A stretch of 64,000 bases of DNA from Streptomyces caatingaensis (GCF_001187435.1 NZ_LFXA01000017.1:682001-746000), one strand, 5' to 3'. Shown: positions 1 through 15,108, numbered from the stretch's first letter. The notes: generated by a model from the letters alone, not told the origin. Translations and numbers: made by a program.

Positions 1-2604
<2,604 letters not shown>

Positions 2605-2611
2605 CGGGTCT

Positions 2612-2641
2612 GACCGGGGGATCCCATGAGATCCCCCGGTC
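2612..2641 (+). other. rpoB-rpoC intergenic hairpin
   Basis: A perfect 12-bp inverted repeat (GACCGGGGGATC, 2612-2623, and its complement, 2630-2641) has a 6-nt loop. No U-tract follows, so it is more likely an RNA-processing, stability or partial attenuation structure than a full terminator. It lies directly after the rpoB stop. Confidence 0.6.
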
Positions 2642-2728
2642 GTCCCCGGACCCCCAGACCACTGATGTAGAGCCCATACCTCGCTAGTGCGAGAGGGCAC
2701 GAACCCTGAAAGAGGGATTGACGACAAA

Positions 2729-6628
<3,900 letters not shown>

Positions 6629-6652
6629 GGTTGCGCTCCTTTCGCGTTGCGC

Positions 6653-6688
6653 AGGGCGGTCGCCCCGGGGTTCCGGGGTGGCCGCCCT
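6653..6688 (+). terminator. Terminator after rpoC
   Basis: A 14-bp stem (6653-6666 with 6675-6688, two G-U wobbles) has an 8-nt loop and is followed by a weak T-rich stretch. It lies between rpoC and the convergent last gene of the tail operon, so it probably works in both directions. The rest of 6629-6789 shows no gene. Confidence 0.75.
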
Positions 6689-6789
6689 GCGGCGTGTTGT
6701 TTGGGGGAGTTTGAGGACCTCGCGGCGAAGCCGCGATGCCCCGCGCGGGAGCGCAAGAAACGGTGAAAGGGCGGGTCCGGGGCATCCCC

Positions 6790-7047
6790 CTACCGACCAG
6801 CCAGCTGCAGAAGCGAGATCGCCAGGCCCGCCAGGGCCGTCAGGGCCGCGATGCTGGCGAGCGGCCAGCGGGCCCGCTCCAGGGCGTCCAAGCGCTCCTC
6901 GTGGTCCGCGAGTTGACGGTCCGTCTGATCACTGCGCTGCACGAGCAGAGCCAACGACCCGTCCACCCGGGCGAACCCGGCCTCCATCGTCCCCCGCAAC
7001 CGCTCCAGTTCGACCGCCACATCTGTCGGCGGCGTGAAGTTGCTCAT
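6790..7047 (-). CDS. Small coiled-coil protein with C-terminal membrane segment (holin-like accessory)
   Basis: An 85-residue protein starting at ATG 7045-7047, which overlaps the stop of the preceding gene by 4 bases. The first 55 residues form a heptad-rich helix (ELERLRGTMEAGFARVDG... DRQLADHEERLDALE). A single hydrophobic segment (about residues 61-82) ends two or three residues before the C-terminus. This architecture resembles XhlA-type phage lysis accessories and small holins, but I claim no specific family. Its place as last gene after the amidase, lysozyme and another small membrane protein supports a lysis or membrane role. Confidence 0.75.
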   Translation of the reverse strand: MSNFTPPTDVAVELERLRGTMEAGFARVDGSLALLVQRSDQTDRQLADHEERLDALERARWPLASIAALTALAGLAISLLQLAGR

Positions 7048-7268
7048 GGGCGGCCCCGGTTGTCCGTACGCAGCCAGCCCGGCAGCACGTCCTGCACGGC
7101 CGGCAAGGCCATGACGCGGGCCAGGCCGCCCGCGACGGCGAGGGCGCCGGCGACCCACGGCAGGGACGCCGGGATCCCGGACGCCTCGACGATCGCGGGG
7201 AGCGCGACCGCGAGGGCGACGGCGGTCTGGAGGATCGTGCGCAGCGTGCGCTTCGTCTCGTCGGTCAT
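7044..7268 (-). CDS. Small membrane protein, putative holin
   Basis: A 74-residue protein with two hydrophobic segments (about residues 11-28 and 36-56), a basic N-terminus and a charged tail. It overlaps by 4 bases both the lysozyme gene upstream and the coiled-coil gene downstream, so translation is coupled. Its size, topology and position next to two peptidoglycan hydrolases fit a holin that would release or activate them. The assignment rests on context and topology, not on a diagnostic motif. Confidence 0.75.
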   Translation of the reverse strand: MTDETKRTLRTILQTAVALAVALPAIVEASGIPASLPWVAGALAVAGGLARVMALPAVQDVLPGWLRTDNRGRP

Positions 7269-8092
7269 GAGCGCGGCACCTTCAGCGCGTCCCAGCTCTT
7301 CGCGCCCGGCCAGCCGTCGGCGTCGGCGCCGCTGAAGCCGAGCTTCTGTTGCCAACGCCGGTACGAGGCGCGGTCGGCGTCCGTCCAGCGCGGCCCGGGG
7401 CCGTCGGCGTAGGCGGAGCAGCCCTCGGCGACGAGGCGGCGGCCCATGGCCGTGATGACGGGGGACACGGGGGAGGAGCGGAAGAAGTCCGCGCCGGGGA
7501 ACGGCTCGTAGGCCGCGCGCGGCGGGGTGGAACCGCCGCCGCCCGCCCAGGCGCGCATCTCCGAACGGGACGCGAACCGCGCCACGTTGGTGTCCACCGG
7601 GTCGTCCGTGAACTGGTGGACCAGCCAGTCCGCTTCGATCCGCGGCGAGCCGGCGTCCACGTAGTCCGCGATCCACAGCCCGTCCCCGGCGTAGGAGGTG
7701 CTGTCCCGGTTCCGCCAGAAGTCGCGGTTGCAGTAGAGGATGACGCGGTGGCCGGGGCGGAGGGCCTTGACCTTGCGGAGGAAGGCGTCCTTCTCGGCGC
7801 AGGAGGCCGCGCCCGCGCCCGTGGACTCCCAGTCGCAGGCGAGGATGTCGCCCTCGACGGAGTCGCACTGCTCGACGAAGTGCTCGGCCTGGGCATCGAT
7901 GTTGCCCGGGTGGAGGAAGTGGTAGAAGCCGACGACGAGTCCGGCACGGCGGGCGTGGTCGGCCTGGGCCTCCATGCGCGGGTTGACGTACGTCCGGCCC
8001 TCCGTCGCCTTGACGAAGACGAAGTCGAGGCCGTCGGTGGAGTAGGCGGACGACTGGTAGGACGAGACGTCGATGCCGTGGACGGTGCTCAC
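7265..8092 (-). CDS. GH25-type lysozyme with C-terminal peptidoglycan-binding module
   Basis: A 275-residue putative muramidase. The start is GTG 8090-8092, overlapping the amidase stop as GTGA. Residues 1-190 carry the glycoside hydrolase 25 fold signatures: GIDVSSYQ at the N-terminus, FVKATEG, GFYHF, and the DWE catalytic pair (D87, E89), with a WLVHQF strand near the end. Residues about 195-275 form a module with FPGADFF, SPVITAMGRRLVAEGC and DADGWPGAKSWD motifs. That module is nearly identical to the C-terminus of the adjacent amidase, so both enzymes probably dock on the same wall ligand. There is no signal peptide, so export would need the neighbouring holin-like proteins. Confidence 0.9.
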   Translation of the reverse strand: MSTVHGIDVSSYQSSAYSTDGLDFVFVKATEGRTYVNPRMEAQADHARRAGLVVGFYHFLHPGNIDAQAEHFVEQCDSVEGDILACDWESTGAGAASCAEKDAFLRKVKALRPGHRVILYCNRDFWRNRDSTSYAGDGLWIADYVDAGSPRIEADWLVHQFTDDPVDTNVARFASRSEMRAWAGGGGSTPPRAAYEPFPGADFFRSSPVSPVITAMGRRLVAEGCSAYADGPGPRWTDADRASYRRWQQKLGFSGADADGWPGAKSWDALKVPRS

Positions 8093-9126
8093 TTTCCCTC
8101 CTTCACGGCCGGGACCTTCAGCGCGTCCCAGCTCTTCGCGCCCGGCCAGCCGTCGGCGTCCGAGCCGCTGAGGCCCAGCTTGCGCTGCCACTTGGCGTAC
8201 GACCGGCGGTCGGCGTCGGTCCAGCGCGGGCCGGGGCCGTCGGCGTAGGCGGAGCAGCCCTCGGCGACGAGGCGGCGGCCCATGGCCGTGACGACGGGCG
8301 AGCTGGGGGAGGAGCGGAAGAAGTCCGCGCCGGGGAACGGCTCGTACTGCGGCCCGGCGGCCGGGACCTTGAGCTCGTCGCCGGGATGCAGCAGGTACGG
8401 GTCCTTGAGGCTGTTGAGGGAGGCGAGGCGGGGGACGGTGGTGTCGTGGTCCTCGGCGATGGCGGTGAGGGTGTCGCCGGGGCGGACGGTGTAGCGGGCG
8501 GTGGCGCCTCCCGGCGTGGCGGGCTTCTCCGGGGCGGAGGCCAGGCGCTTGGCGATGCGGGCGCGCATGTCGTCCATGCCGAAGCCGCGGGGGTCGATCT
8601 TCTCGATCGACCACTCCTTGTGGCCGATGACCGAGCCCGAACCCCAGCCGTGGGCGCGGCAGATGGCGGCCGAGACGCGCTCGATGGCCTCCAGCTGGGC
8701 GGCCGGCCAGGGGTCTGCGCCGTCGCCCTCGTTGATGCACTCGAAGCCGTAGAAGCGGACGTTGCCGTCGGTGTTCTGGACGGTCGGACGGGGGAGGGCG
8801 GATTCGCGGATGACGGCGTCGAGGACGGCGGCGTCGCCGCTGCCCGCGTGGTTGGTGCGGCCGTTGCCGACGAGGTGGACGGTGCCCTCCTTGTCGATCA
8901 CGCCGTGGCAGAGCGGGCCGGGCAGCTCGTCGTAGCCGTCGTAGCAGAGGTCGACGGAGTCGCGGGTGCCGCTGGAGGCGGTGTGGTGGACGACCACGCC
9001 GTTGACGGGGCCCCAGGCGCCCTTGTGGTTGCGGTTGTGGTTGCGCCAGTCGCCGACCTCGACGACGGTGACGCCTTCGGCGCGGAGGGCGGCGAGGAAC
9101 TGGTCTGCGGAGAGGGGGGTTGCCAT
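8089..9126 (-). CDS. N-acetylmuramoyl-L-alanine amidase with LysM and peptidoglycan-binding module
   Basis: A 345-residue putative endolysin or tail-associated amidase. The ATG at 9124-9126 is chosen because AAGGAG lies at ideal spacing; the longer frame has no such site. The Amidase_2 domain spans about residues 25-185, with zinc-ligand candidates in VVVHHTASSG (H47/H48) and GHKEW (H169). A LysM domain (YTVRPGDTL ... HPGDELKVP) covers about residues 211-255. The C-terminal 80 residues duplicate the wall-binding module of the lysozyme. It begins the lysis cassette of the tail locus and is separated from the fibre genes by a 19-bp hairpin. Confidence 0.92.
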   Translation of the reverse strand: MATPLSADQFLAALRAEGVTVVEVGDWRNHNRNHKGAWGPVNGVVVHHTASSGTRDSVDLCYDGYDELPGPLCHGVIDKEGTVHLVGNGRTNHAGSGDAAVLDAVIRESALPRPTVQNTDGNVRFYGFECINEGDGADPWPAAQLEAIERVSAAICRAHGWGSGSVIGHKEWSIEKIDPRGFGMDDMRARIAKRLASAPEKPATPGGATARYTVRPGDTLTAIAEDHDTTVPRLASLNSLKDPYLLHPGDELKVPAAGPQYEPFPGADFFRSSPSSPVVTAMGRRLVAEGCSAYADGPGPRWTDADRRSYAKWQRKLGLSGSDADGWPGAKSWDALKVPAVKEGK

Positions 9127-9154
9127 GCGGGTGTCTCCTTGCGGGAGTGACAAC

Positions 9155-9196
9155 GGGCGTGCCCCGCACCGCGGAGTCGCGGTGCGGGGCACGCCC
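9155..9196 (-). terminator. Perfect 19-bp hairpin between tail-fibre and lysis genes
   Basis: Arms 9155-9173 and 9178-9196 are perfectly complementary over 19 bp around a GAGT loop, just after the stop of the 110-residue tail gene. It has no strong U-tract. It probably lowers read-through from the structural genes into the lysis cassette. Confidence 0.7.
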
Positions 9197-9212
9197 GGGG
9201 GGTGGGGGAGGG

Positions 9213-9545
9213 TCAGGCGGGGACGGCGTAAGTGACGCGGATGGTGAGGGGCACGGTCCAGGCGGCACCGGGTACGTCGGTCAGCACCTTGAAGCCGAGG
9301 TCACGTACCGTCCAGCCGAGTCCGTCCTCCGTCGGTTCGCCGGTGACCAGTGTGCTTCCGTCGAGGTACGCCTTGCCGTCTTCGCACGTCGGCTTGCCCA
9401 GCCGCTGGCTCGCACCGAGGATCAGAGCGCCTTCCGGGACACGTACGGTGAAGGGGCCGCGTGCATAACTCTCGGTGATGCCGAACGTCTCCGTGCGGGC
9501 CTCGAGCGCCTTGACGGCGCCGGTGAAAATGGAGCGCGTCTCCAT
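9213..9545 (-). CDS. Tail-fibre-associated protein of unknown function
   Basis: A 110-residue protein that starts at ATG 9545 after GAAGGAA. It is predicted to be beta-rich, with no membrane segment and no domain I recognise. It lies 30 bases after the collagen-like fibre gene and before the amidase, the place where phage tails often encode a fibre-tip or fibre-assembly protein. It ends in a run of alternating hydrophobic residues (PLTIRVTYAV) typical of a small beta-sandwich. Function unknown. Confidence 0.75.
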   Translation of the reverse strand: METRSIFTGAVKALEARTETFGITESYARGPFTVRVPEGALILGASQRLGKPTCEDGKAYLDGSTLVTGEPTEDGLGWTVRDLGFKVLTDVPGAAWTVPLTIRVTYAVPA

Positions 9546-9575
9546 GGGCGGTTTCCTTCCCTAGGGTTGGGGATG

Positions 9576-11063
9576 TCAGGCGATCGCAGCCCAGATGGCG
9601 TTGGCGTCGTCGATGACCGTGGACGGGTTGAACGAGGTGGGCAGCGACGTCTGGCCGGTGGCGGGGAGGCGGCAGTGGCGGACGAAGCCGCCGGGCATCC
9701 GGGCCCCTCCGGCCGGGCGGAGGCCGAAGTTCGCCGCGACGGCGAAGCCCGGGCCGTCCGTCTTGGTGGCGGGCCCGTTGACGACCATCGCCACCCAGTA
9801 GCAGCCGGGCTGCGCGACGTACGGCGCCGTGAGCGGCAGGGCGACGGTGGTGCCTTCGAGCACGCGTGGAAAGTTGTCCTTGAGCGAGGGCGTGAGCGCG
9901 ACCCGCTTGCCGGTGGCGTCGTACAGACCCGCGTACGACGCGGCGCCGAGCGTGTTGCCGGCGTAGCCGTGGATGTAGAACGCGATGTTGTTGATCTCCG
10001 TGGGCGTGCGGAGCACGAGGCCCATCAGGTAGACCTGGCCCGGCGAACAGTACTGCGGTGAGCCGGGGTTCTTGTCGCCGGCTACTGTCGTCGACATCGA
10101 CGCCGTCGCCGGATCGAACGTCCACGCCTTGAACCCCAGGTCCGTCGGACCCCAAGTCCCCGGCGTACCCAGGGCGTCGACGTAGCTCTTGCGGACCAGG
10201 TGGTCGCCCGAGGTCGGATCGGCCTTCGCCGTGGGGACGTTGGTGAACGTCTTCGTGCCGGAGACGGTCTGGTCGCCGGTCAGCGTGACGACCGAGCCGG
10301 CCGCCGCCGCGCCCAGCGCCGTCGCGTCCAGGACGACCTGGCCCGTCCGGCCGTTGACCGAGAGCACGGCGGCCGACTGCTGGACGTACCGCAGGTCGGC
10401 GGCCGCCTGGTCGAGGGCGCCCACGTCGGAGGCGACGAGCTTCACGTCGCCCTTCTTGTCGTTGACGGACGACACGGGGGCGACGGCCCCCGGCGGGAGC
10501 TGGGCGGCGGGCACCTTGCCGGACGCGTCGAGGGCGGCGACGCCGCCGGCCCGGCCGACGGAGGCGGCGGGCACGGCCTGGACGTCCGCGGCGGCGAGCG
10601 TGATCGCGGCGGCGCTCTTGCCGTTGACGGACTGGACGAGCCCGGGGGCGCCGGCCGGACCCGCCGGGCCGGGGTCGCCGGCCGGGCCGGGCGGCCCGGG
10701 GACGGCGACGTAGTGCGGGGCCTCGGGGTCGACGGGGGCGAGGTCGGCGAGGTCGACCGTCTTCTGCGCGGCGGGCAGGACGATGTCGTACGTCCGGTTC
10801 ACCGGCAGCCCGGACAGCGCCTCGACGACGGTGTACGTCCAGCCGGCCGGGTTCATGCCCGGGGTGTCGGTGGCCGGCAGGACGGCCTTGATGCGGCCGT
10901 CGCCGTCGAGCGGGGCGGTGATCGGGCCGCCGAGGATGGTGTCGCTGCCGGTGTGGGTGAGCAGCGTCGGGGCCCGGAAGGTGACGTTGCCGCTCAACGG
11001 CAGGCCGTCCGGGGTGAGATAGCGGGCGGTGACGGTCACCGTGGGGATGGTGTTGGGCAACAC
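9576..11063 (-). CDS. Phage-type tail fibre with collagen-like segment
   Basis: A 495-residue protein; GTG start at 11063 with GGAG eight bases upstream. The N-terminal ~110 residues are beta-rich and probably form the attachment domain. A collagen-like run of six Gly-X-Y triplets follows at about residues 124-142. Three related repeats come next (SVNGKSAAAITL..., SVNDKKGDVKL..., SVNGRTGQVVL...), and then a motif common in phage fibres (LTGDQTVSGTKTF ... RKSYVDAL). The C-terminal ~190 residues look like a globular receptor-binding head. Collagen-like runs plus SVNG repeats are typical of trimeric phage fibres, so this is the best candidate for the specificity determinant of the particle. Confidence 0.88.
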   Translation of the reverse strand: MLPNTIPTVTVTARYLTPDGLPLSGNVTFRAPTLLTHTGSDTILGGPITAPLDGDGRIKAVLPATDTPGMNPAGWTYTVVEALSGLPVNRTYDIVLPAAQKTVDLADLAPVDPEAPHYVAVPGPPGPAGDPGPAGPAGAPGLVQSVNGKSAAAITLAAADVQAVPAASVGRAGGVAALDASGKVPAAQLPPGAVAPVSSVNDKKGDVKLVASDVGALDQAAADLRYVQQSAAVLSVNGRTGQVVLDATALGAAAAGSVVTLTGDQTVSGTKTFTNVPTAKADPTSGDHLVRKSYVDALGTPGTWGPTDLGFKAWTFDPATASMSTTVAGDKNPGSPQYCSPGQVYLMGLVLRTPTEINNIAFYIHGYAGNTLGAASYAGLYDATGKRVALTPSLKDNFPRVLEGTTVALPLTAPYVAQPGCYWVAMVVNGPATKTDGPGFAVAANFGLRPAGGARMPGGFVRHCRLPATGQTSLPTSFNPSTVIDDANAIWAAIA

Positions 11064-11091
11064 GTGGATGTCTCCAGTGAGTCGGGAGAGG

Positions 11092-11814
11092 TCAGGACTT
11101 GAGGCCGTAGAGCGCGCCGGGCGAGCAGGCGACGGTGGCGCCCGGCGTGGTGACGCGGGCCTGCACCTCGAAGGTGACGCGGGTGTCGAAGGGCACGCCG
11201 ACGGGCGCGGTGAACTCCAGCCGGCCGGTGCCGACCGGGCCCACCTGAACGCCGTTCACGAGGAGCCGCACCTCGCCGCCCTCCGTCGCCTCGACGAGGC
11301 AGTGGAGGCTGGGGTGCTGCACGATGGCGTCGGTGCGGTAGAGCGTCGTCCAGTCGGCGGACGACGTCGACTCCCAGCGCGCGGGGCTGGCGGCGGCCGG
11401 CTGCGGATACGGGATGTAGGGCCGGGCCAGGCCCTCGCCGGAGGTGTCGTCGGCGACGATCGCGTTGCTCTTGCCGTCGAAGATCCGCACCGACTGGCGC
11501 GGTTCGATGTCCGGCGCCTCGGAACGCACCGCCATCGCGACCGATCCGTCGTCGCGGCGCAGCATGAAGCCGGTCTGCCCCCGGCCGTCGGGCCGGTTGG
11601 GGAAGACGTCGGGGCTCTTGCCGATGTAGAGCAGCTCGGCGCCCTTCTCGCCCTCGCTGTCGCGGACGGCGAGCTGGCCGCCGTCGCTGATGACGACGTT
11701 GCCGCCCTGGACGCGGTCCATGGCGGGGCGGGTGTTGGCGCTGCCCATCAGGCCGCGGACCTGGCGTTCGAGGGCGCGGAGGCGGTCCAGGAGGTCAAGA
11801 GGAATCGCGGCCAT
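11092..11814 (-). CDS. Tail protein of unknown function, N-terminal coiled coil
   Basis: A 240-residue protein; ATG at 11812-11814. Its first 20 bases overlap the 3' end of the Gp37-like gene, so it is translationally coupled. Residues 3-20 (LDLLDRLRALERQVRGL) form a short amphipathic helix that could trimerise. The rest is beta-rich with Gly turns, as in baseplate or fibre-connecting proteins. Genes of this type sit between Gp37-like proteins and fibres in actinobacterial siphophage tails. No catalytic motif is seen. Confidence 0.8.
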   Translation of the reverse strand: MAAIPLDLLDRLRALERQVRGLMGSANTRPAMDRVQGGNVVISDGGQLAVRDSEGEKGAELLYIGKSPDVFPNRPDGRGQTGFMLRRDDGSVAMAVRSEAPDIEPRQSVRIFDGKSNAIVADDTSGEGLARPYIPYPQPAAASPARWESTSSADWTTLYRTDAIVQHPSLHCLVEATEGGEVRLLVNGVQVGPVGTGRLEFTAPVGVPFDTRVTFEVQARVTTPGATVACSPGALYGLKS

Positions 11815-12937
11815 AGGTCTTCTCCTCCAGGATGAGCTTGGCGGTCTCGGCCTTGCCGCGGGACGGCGGGCTGACGGAGAGGCCCACCACGCGGAAGCTG
11901 CGGTCGGGGGCTTCCTCGTGCCAGCCGTCGCGGATGCGCAGCCGGACCCGGGAGCCGATGAGGGCGGGGCTGATCCGGTCGTCCATGCGGATGGTGACCT
12001 CGGGGATGAACTCCGGGCGGTGCATGCGGTCGAGCGCCGCGCGGGCCAGGTCGTCGAGCAGGGCCTTGTCCTGGACGCCGCTCTGGTCGTCCGTGAACTC
12101 CAGCCTGGGCCAGCCCTCTTCGAGGTCCGCCACCTGCACCTGGGGGTCCGACAGTTGCGGCACGGAGGCGGACGCCTGGTCCCGGTTGGCGGACTCGCCG
12201 CGGATGACCACGACGTTCGCCTGGACGGTGGCGTCGGAGGGCAGGCTGTAGGTGAGGATCTGTCCGGGACGGTCGAGGACGATGTCCTCCCGGCCGGCCT
12301 CGATCTTGGGGCAGCCCAGCTGGAGGCGCTTGACCCGGCGGCCCGTCCCCGGGTCGCGGAAGCAGTGGATCCGCCACTCGAAGCCGTTCCGCCGCTTGCC
12401 GAGGTTGTCGATGATCTCCTGCACCCGCATGAGGTCGGTGTAGGCGAACTCGATCTCCGGGTACTCGACGTGGGACATGTCGCCGGTGAAGGTGATCCCG
12501 ATGTTCCCGCCCCGCTGGGACTGGACGTCGGAGATCAGCTCGCGGACGATGTCGAACTGGTCGCGGTTCTTGAAGACCTTCTTCTCGGGCAGGATCCGGT
12601 GGTCCAGGTAGGAGTCGAACGTCCCGGCCTGGATCTGCACCTGGAGCCGGCCGCGCTCGTCCCCGGACGCCGTGGTCGTCCACAGGATGCCGCCCCACCA
12701 GATCTCGGAGCCGCGCTCCAGCCAGACCGCGGTGCGGCCGGGCCGGAGCGCGGCGCGGGCCCGCCGGGCCAGCGCCTCGTCGGGGAGGGGGACGGTGCCG
12801 CGGAGCGAGCCCGCCTTGCCGATGTAGTCGTCGAACTCGACGTCGGTGAGCGGGAGGGCGTCGATGACCCGGTCGGTGAGCAGGTCGCAGAACAGGGCCC
12901 GGTAGGTGACGTCGGCCTGCGGCGTCGTGCGCCTCAT
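11795..12937 (-). CDS. Siphovirus ReqiPepy6 Gp37-like tail protein
   Basis: A 380-residue protein starting at ATG 12935-12937, overlapping the previous stop by 4 bases. It has features I associate with the Gp37-like / Tal-type family: an N-terminal strand-rich domain with WLERGSEIWWGG, a central segment LPEKKVFKNRDQFDIVRELI, and a C-terminal half ending in a strand that covers the ligand-exposed loop (RIRDGWHEE). Such proteins sit at the tail tip next to Dit and help anchor fibres. The family name is from memory of similar sequences and a profile search would settle it. Confidence 0.8.
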   Translation of the reverse strand: MRRTTPQADVTYRALFCDLLTDRVIDALPLTDVEFDDYIGKAGSLRGTVPLPDEALARRARAALRPGRTAVWLERGSEIWWGGILWTTTASGDERGRLQVQIQAGTFDSYLDHRILPEKKVFKNRDQFDIVRELISDVQSQRGGNIGITFTGDMSHVEYPEIEFAYTDLMRVQEIIDNLGKRRNGFEWRIHCFRDPGTGRRVKRLQLGCPKIEAGREDIVLDRPGQILTYSLPSDATVQANVVVIRGESANRDQASASVPQLSDPQVQVADLEEGWPRLEFTDDQSGVQDKALLDDLARAALDRMHRPEFIPEVTIRMDDRISPALIGSRVRLRIRDGWHEEAPDRSFRVVGLSVSPPSRGKAETAKLILEEKTYGRDSS

Positions 12938-14076
12938 GCGTCGACCTCGTAGGAGCCCCACACCTCGTACCAGGAACCGTCCTGCGGGGTGGCCGGGTAG
13001 TCGGCGTCCACCCAGATGCCGGTCGCCCTGCCGTCCGTGGCGCTGCAGGACCAGCCGCGGGCCACGCCGGTGCCGGCCGGGACGCGGGTGGTGAACGCGT
13101 CCTTGGCGGTGGTCTTGTAGACGTAGCAGCCGCCGAAGTAGTACCCGCCGCCGTCCGGTCCGGTGCGGGCGCGGAAGTTGCCGGGCATGGCGAGGGACGG
13201 CGGGACCGGGAGGGTCAGGAACCAGTTGCCGTTCTGGCCGGCACCGCCCCACTTGGTGGTGGAGCCGATCCGCAGCGAGGCGTAGAACTGCACCTGCGGG
13301 CCGTCCTGGATGTACCGGCCGCTGATCGAGCCGTTGCCGATCTGGGGCGAGACCTTCCCTTCCTCGGCACCCCACACCGGCTGGTACTCCTGCCACGTCG
13401 GACGCATGTCCCGCCACGACTTGCCGTCCCAGCGCTGCAGGCCGCGGCCGTTGTCGCGGTACTGGCCCGGGTAGGCGCCGGGGTAGCTGACGCCCCGGTC
13501 CGCGGGGATGATGCCGCCGACGGCGACGGTCGCCTGGCGGCGGTCGATCACCGCGGTGCTCCAGTCGATGCCGCCGTTGCCGGTGGAGGCGCCGGCCTTG
13601 ACGAAGACCTCGGCCAGCGGCAGGCAGGCCGCGGGCACCGCCGGGGCGACCGGGTAGGCGGCGGGGAGGCCCGGGACGATCTCGATGACGGCGCCGGTCC
13701 TGCCGGAGGCGTCCTGCTGGTCGTCGTAGATCCGCAGGACGACCAGGTCCACGCGGGGGTTGCCGGCGTCGCCGTCGGCGAAGGTGATGCTGGTGGTCTC
13801 GGGGACGTAGACCGGGTAGGCGCCGGCCGCCGGGGAGCCCTGGACGACCGCGCGGCCCGGGTTGACCTTGGTGCTCATGCCGGTGCCGTTGTTGTCGACC
13901 CAGAGGCCGTCGATGTAGCGGCTGCCGTCCGCGGAGCCGGGGATCACTCCGGGCCGGGAGGTGAGGGTGCCGGTCGGGGCCATGGTGCCGAGCGGGGAGA
14001 GCCGGGTGTCCAGGCGGGACTGGCCGCCCTCGCCGTTGCCGTCGGTGTTGAGCAGCCACGCACTGCCGATGTTCAT
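12934..14076 (-). CDS. Tail tip / minor tail protein
   Basis: A 380-residue protein. ATG 14074-14076 is chosen because GGAG lies seven bases upstream; the in-frame TTG at 14088 sits on top of that site. The N-terminal ~200 residues include SADGSRYIDGLWVDNNGTGMS and a GNPRVDLVVLRIYDD segment, a pattern common in minor tail proteins of actinophages. The C-terminal part is Trp/Gly/Tyr-rich beta structure that may bind surfaces. It sits between the Dit-like and Gp37-like genes, so it is probably part of the tip complex. Confidence 0.78.
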   Translation of the reverse strand: MNIGSAWLLNTDGNGEGGQSRLDTRLSPLGTMAPTGTLTSRPGVIPGSADGSRYIDGLWVDNNGTGMSTKVNPGRAVVQGSPAAGAYPVYVPETTSITFADGDAGNPRVDLVVLRIYDDQQDASGRTGAVIEIVPGLPAAYPVAPAVPAACLPLAEVFVKAGASTGNGGIDWSTAVIDRRQATVAVGGIIPADRGVSYPGAYPGQYRDNGRGLQRWDGKSWRDMRPTWQEYQPVWGAEEGKVSPQIGNGSISGRYIQDGPQVQFYASLRIGSTTKWGGAGQNGNWFLTLPVPPSLAMPGNFRARTGPDGGGYYFGGCYVYKTTAKDAFTTRVPAGTGVARGWSCSATDGRATGIWVDADYPATPQDGSWYEVWGSYEVDA

Positions 14077-14128
14077 GTCGTTCTCCAAGGGGTGGTGTGG
14101 GTACGGGACGTCGTCGGCGCGACGGCCG

Positions 14129-15097
14129 TCACCAGTGGGCGTTGCGCCAGGTGACGGTCACCGAGGCGCCGTCGCCCGGGGCGCCGGGCTCGGCGCGGAA
14201 GGCGAACTGGTTCTCGCCCGGGGCGAGTTGGAAGAGCTGCTCCGGCGTCGAGAACGGTGTCGCGGTGTGCAGGCGCGAGGCGGTGCCGTTGAGCGTCACG
14301 GTGCCGCTGTTGGTGTCGATGGTCAGGACGTCCGACGGGGCGAGCGTGATGTCGTACTCGATCCGCAGGCCGTCGCTGAGGCGGACGAGGGACGGGCGGG
14401 TGACCTGGCCCCGGAACTCGATGACGGGGCTGGTCGGCGCGTCACCGGTGTTGACGGCGGTGACGAGGCCGGCGGAGCCGCTGCGGCCCCAGTCGAGCGG
14501 CCACTTCAGGCTGTCGGTGCCGTTCCTGTCGGTGCCGCCGTTCTCGCCGTTCCCGCCGCTCCCGTGCCGCCAGGTCAGGCCGCTCTCCGGCTGCGGCAGC
14601 CCGGCCCGCGCGACCTGCTCCTCGATGCCGAAGCGGCGGGGGTCGGCGCAGACCCACTGCACGGTCGCCTTGGCCGCGCCCCGGGTGGCGAACATCCGGT
14701 CGTGCGGGACGACGCGCTGGGTCACCCGCGCCCGGCAGGCCAGCGTCTCGCCGTGCAGGCGCACGGCCAGCCACTGCTCGCCGGTGTGGACGGCGGTCGC
14801 GGCGTTGAAGGCGCGGGTGACGGCGGCGGCCTCGGACCGGTCCTCCGGCAGGAGCCAGATCGGCGCGGTGACGGTACGGGACTGGGACCACAGCGAGCCG
14901 GGCCAGGCGCCGTGCTGGTCGGGGCGGAGGACGTCCCCGCTGTCCAGCCCGGGCAGATCCGCCCAGCCGGTGAGTCCGCTGTCCGCGACCTGGTAGTCGG
15001 TACCGGGGCCGATCAGCAGTCCGGCCCACTGGATCTGCCCGTCCTGGGTGATCAGTGAGCCGGGAGGCTGTTGTGTGGTTGTGGTGGTCGGTGGCAT
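14129..15097 (-). CDS. Distal tail (Dit-like) protein
   Basis: A 322-residue protein; ATG at 15095-15097. After a Thr-rich leader it has the layout of siphophage distal tail proteins: an N-terminal strand domain (IQWAGLLIGPGTDYQV), a segment with ARVTQRVVPHDRMF and VQWVCADPRRFG, and then a jelly-roll-like C-terminal half. Dit forms the hexameric hub joining the tail tube to the tip. It directly follows the tape-measure genes, the normal position for Dit in siphovirus tails, which supports a non-contractile tail. Confidence 0.8.
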   Translation of the reverse strand: MPPTTTTTQQPPGSLITQDGQIQWAGLLIGPGTDYQVADSGLTGWADLPGLDSGDVLRPDQHGAWPGSLWSQSRTVTAPIWLLPEDRSEAAAVTRAFNAATAVHTGEQWLAVRLHGETLACRARVTQRVVPHDRMFATRGAAKATVQWVCADPRRFGIEEQVARAGLPQPESGLTWRHGSGGNGENGGTDRNGTDSLKWPLDWGRSGSAGLVTAVNTGDAPTSPVIEFRGQVTRPSLVRLSDGLRIEYDITLAPSDVLTIDTNSGTVTLNGTASRLHTATPFSTPEQLFQLAPGENQFAFRAEPGAPGDGASVTVTWRNAHW

Positions 15098-15108
15098 GTG
15101 AGGGGGCC

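Noticed and set aside
2687..2728. Earlier GTG start for rpoC
   Set aside because: It would add 14 residues without similarity to the family N-terminus, while GTG 2729 has a better ribosome site context.
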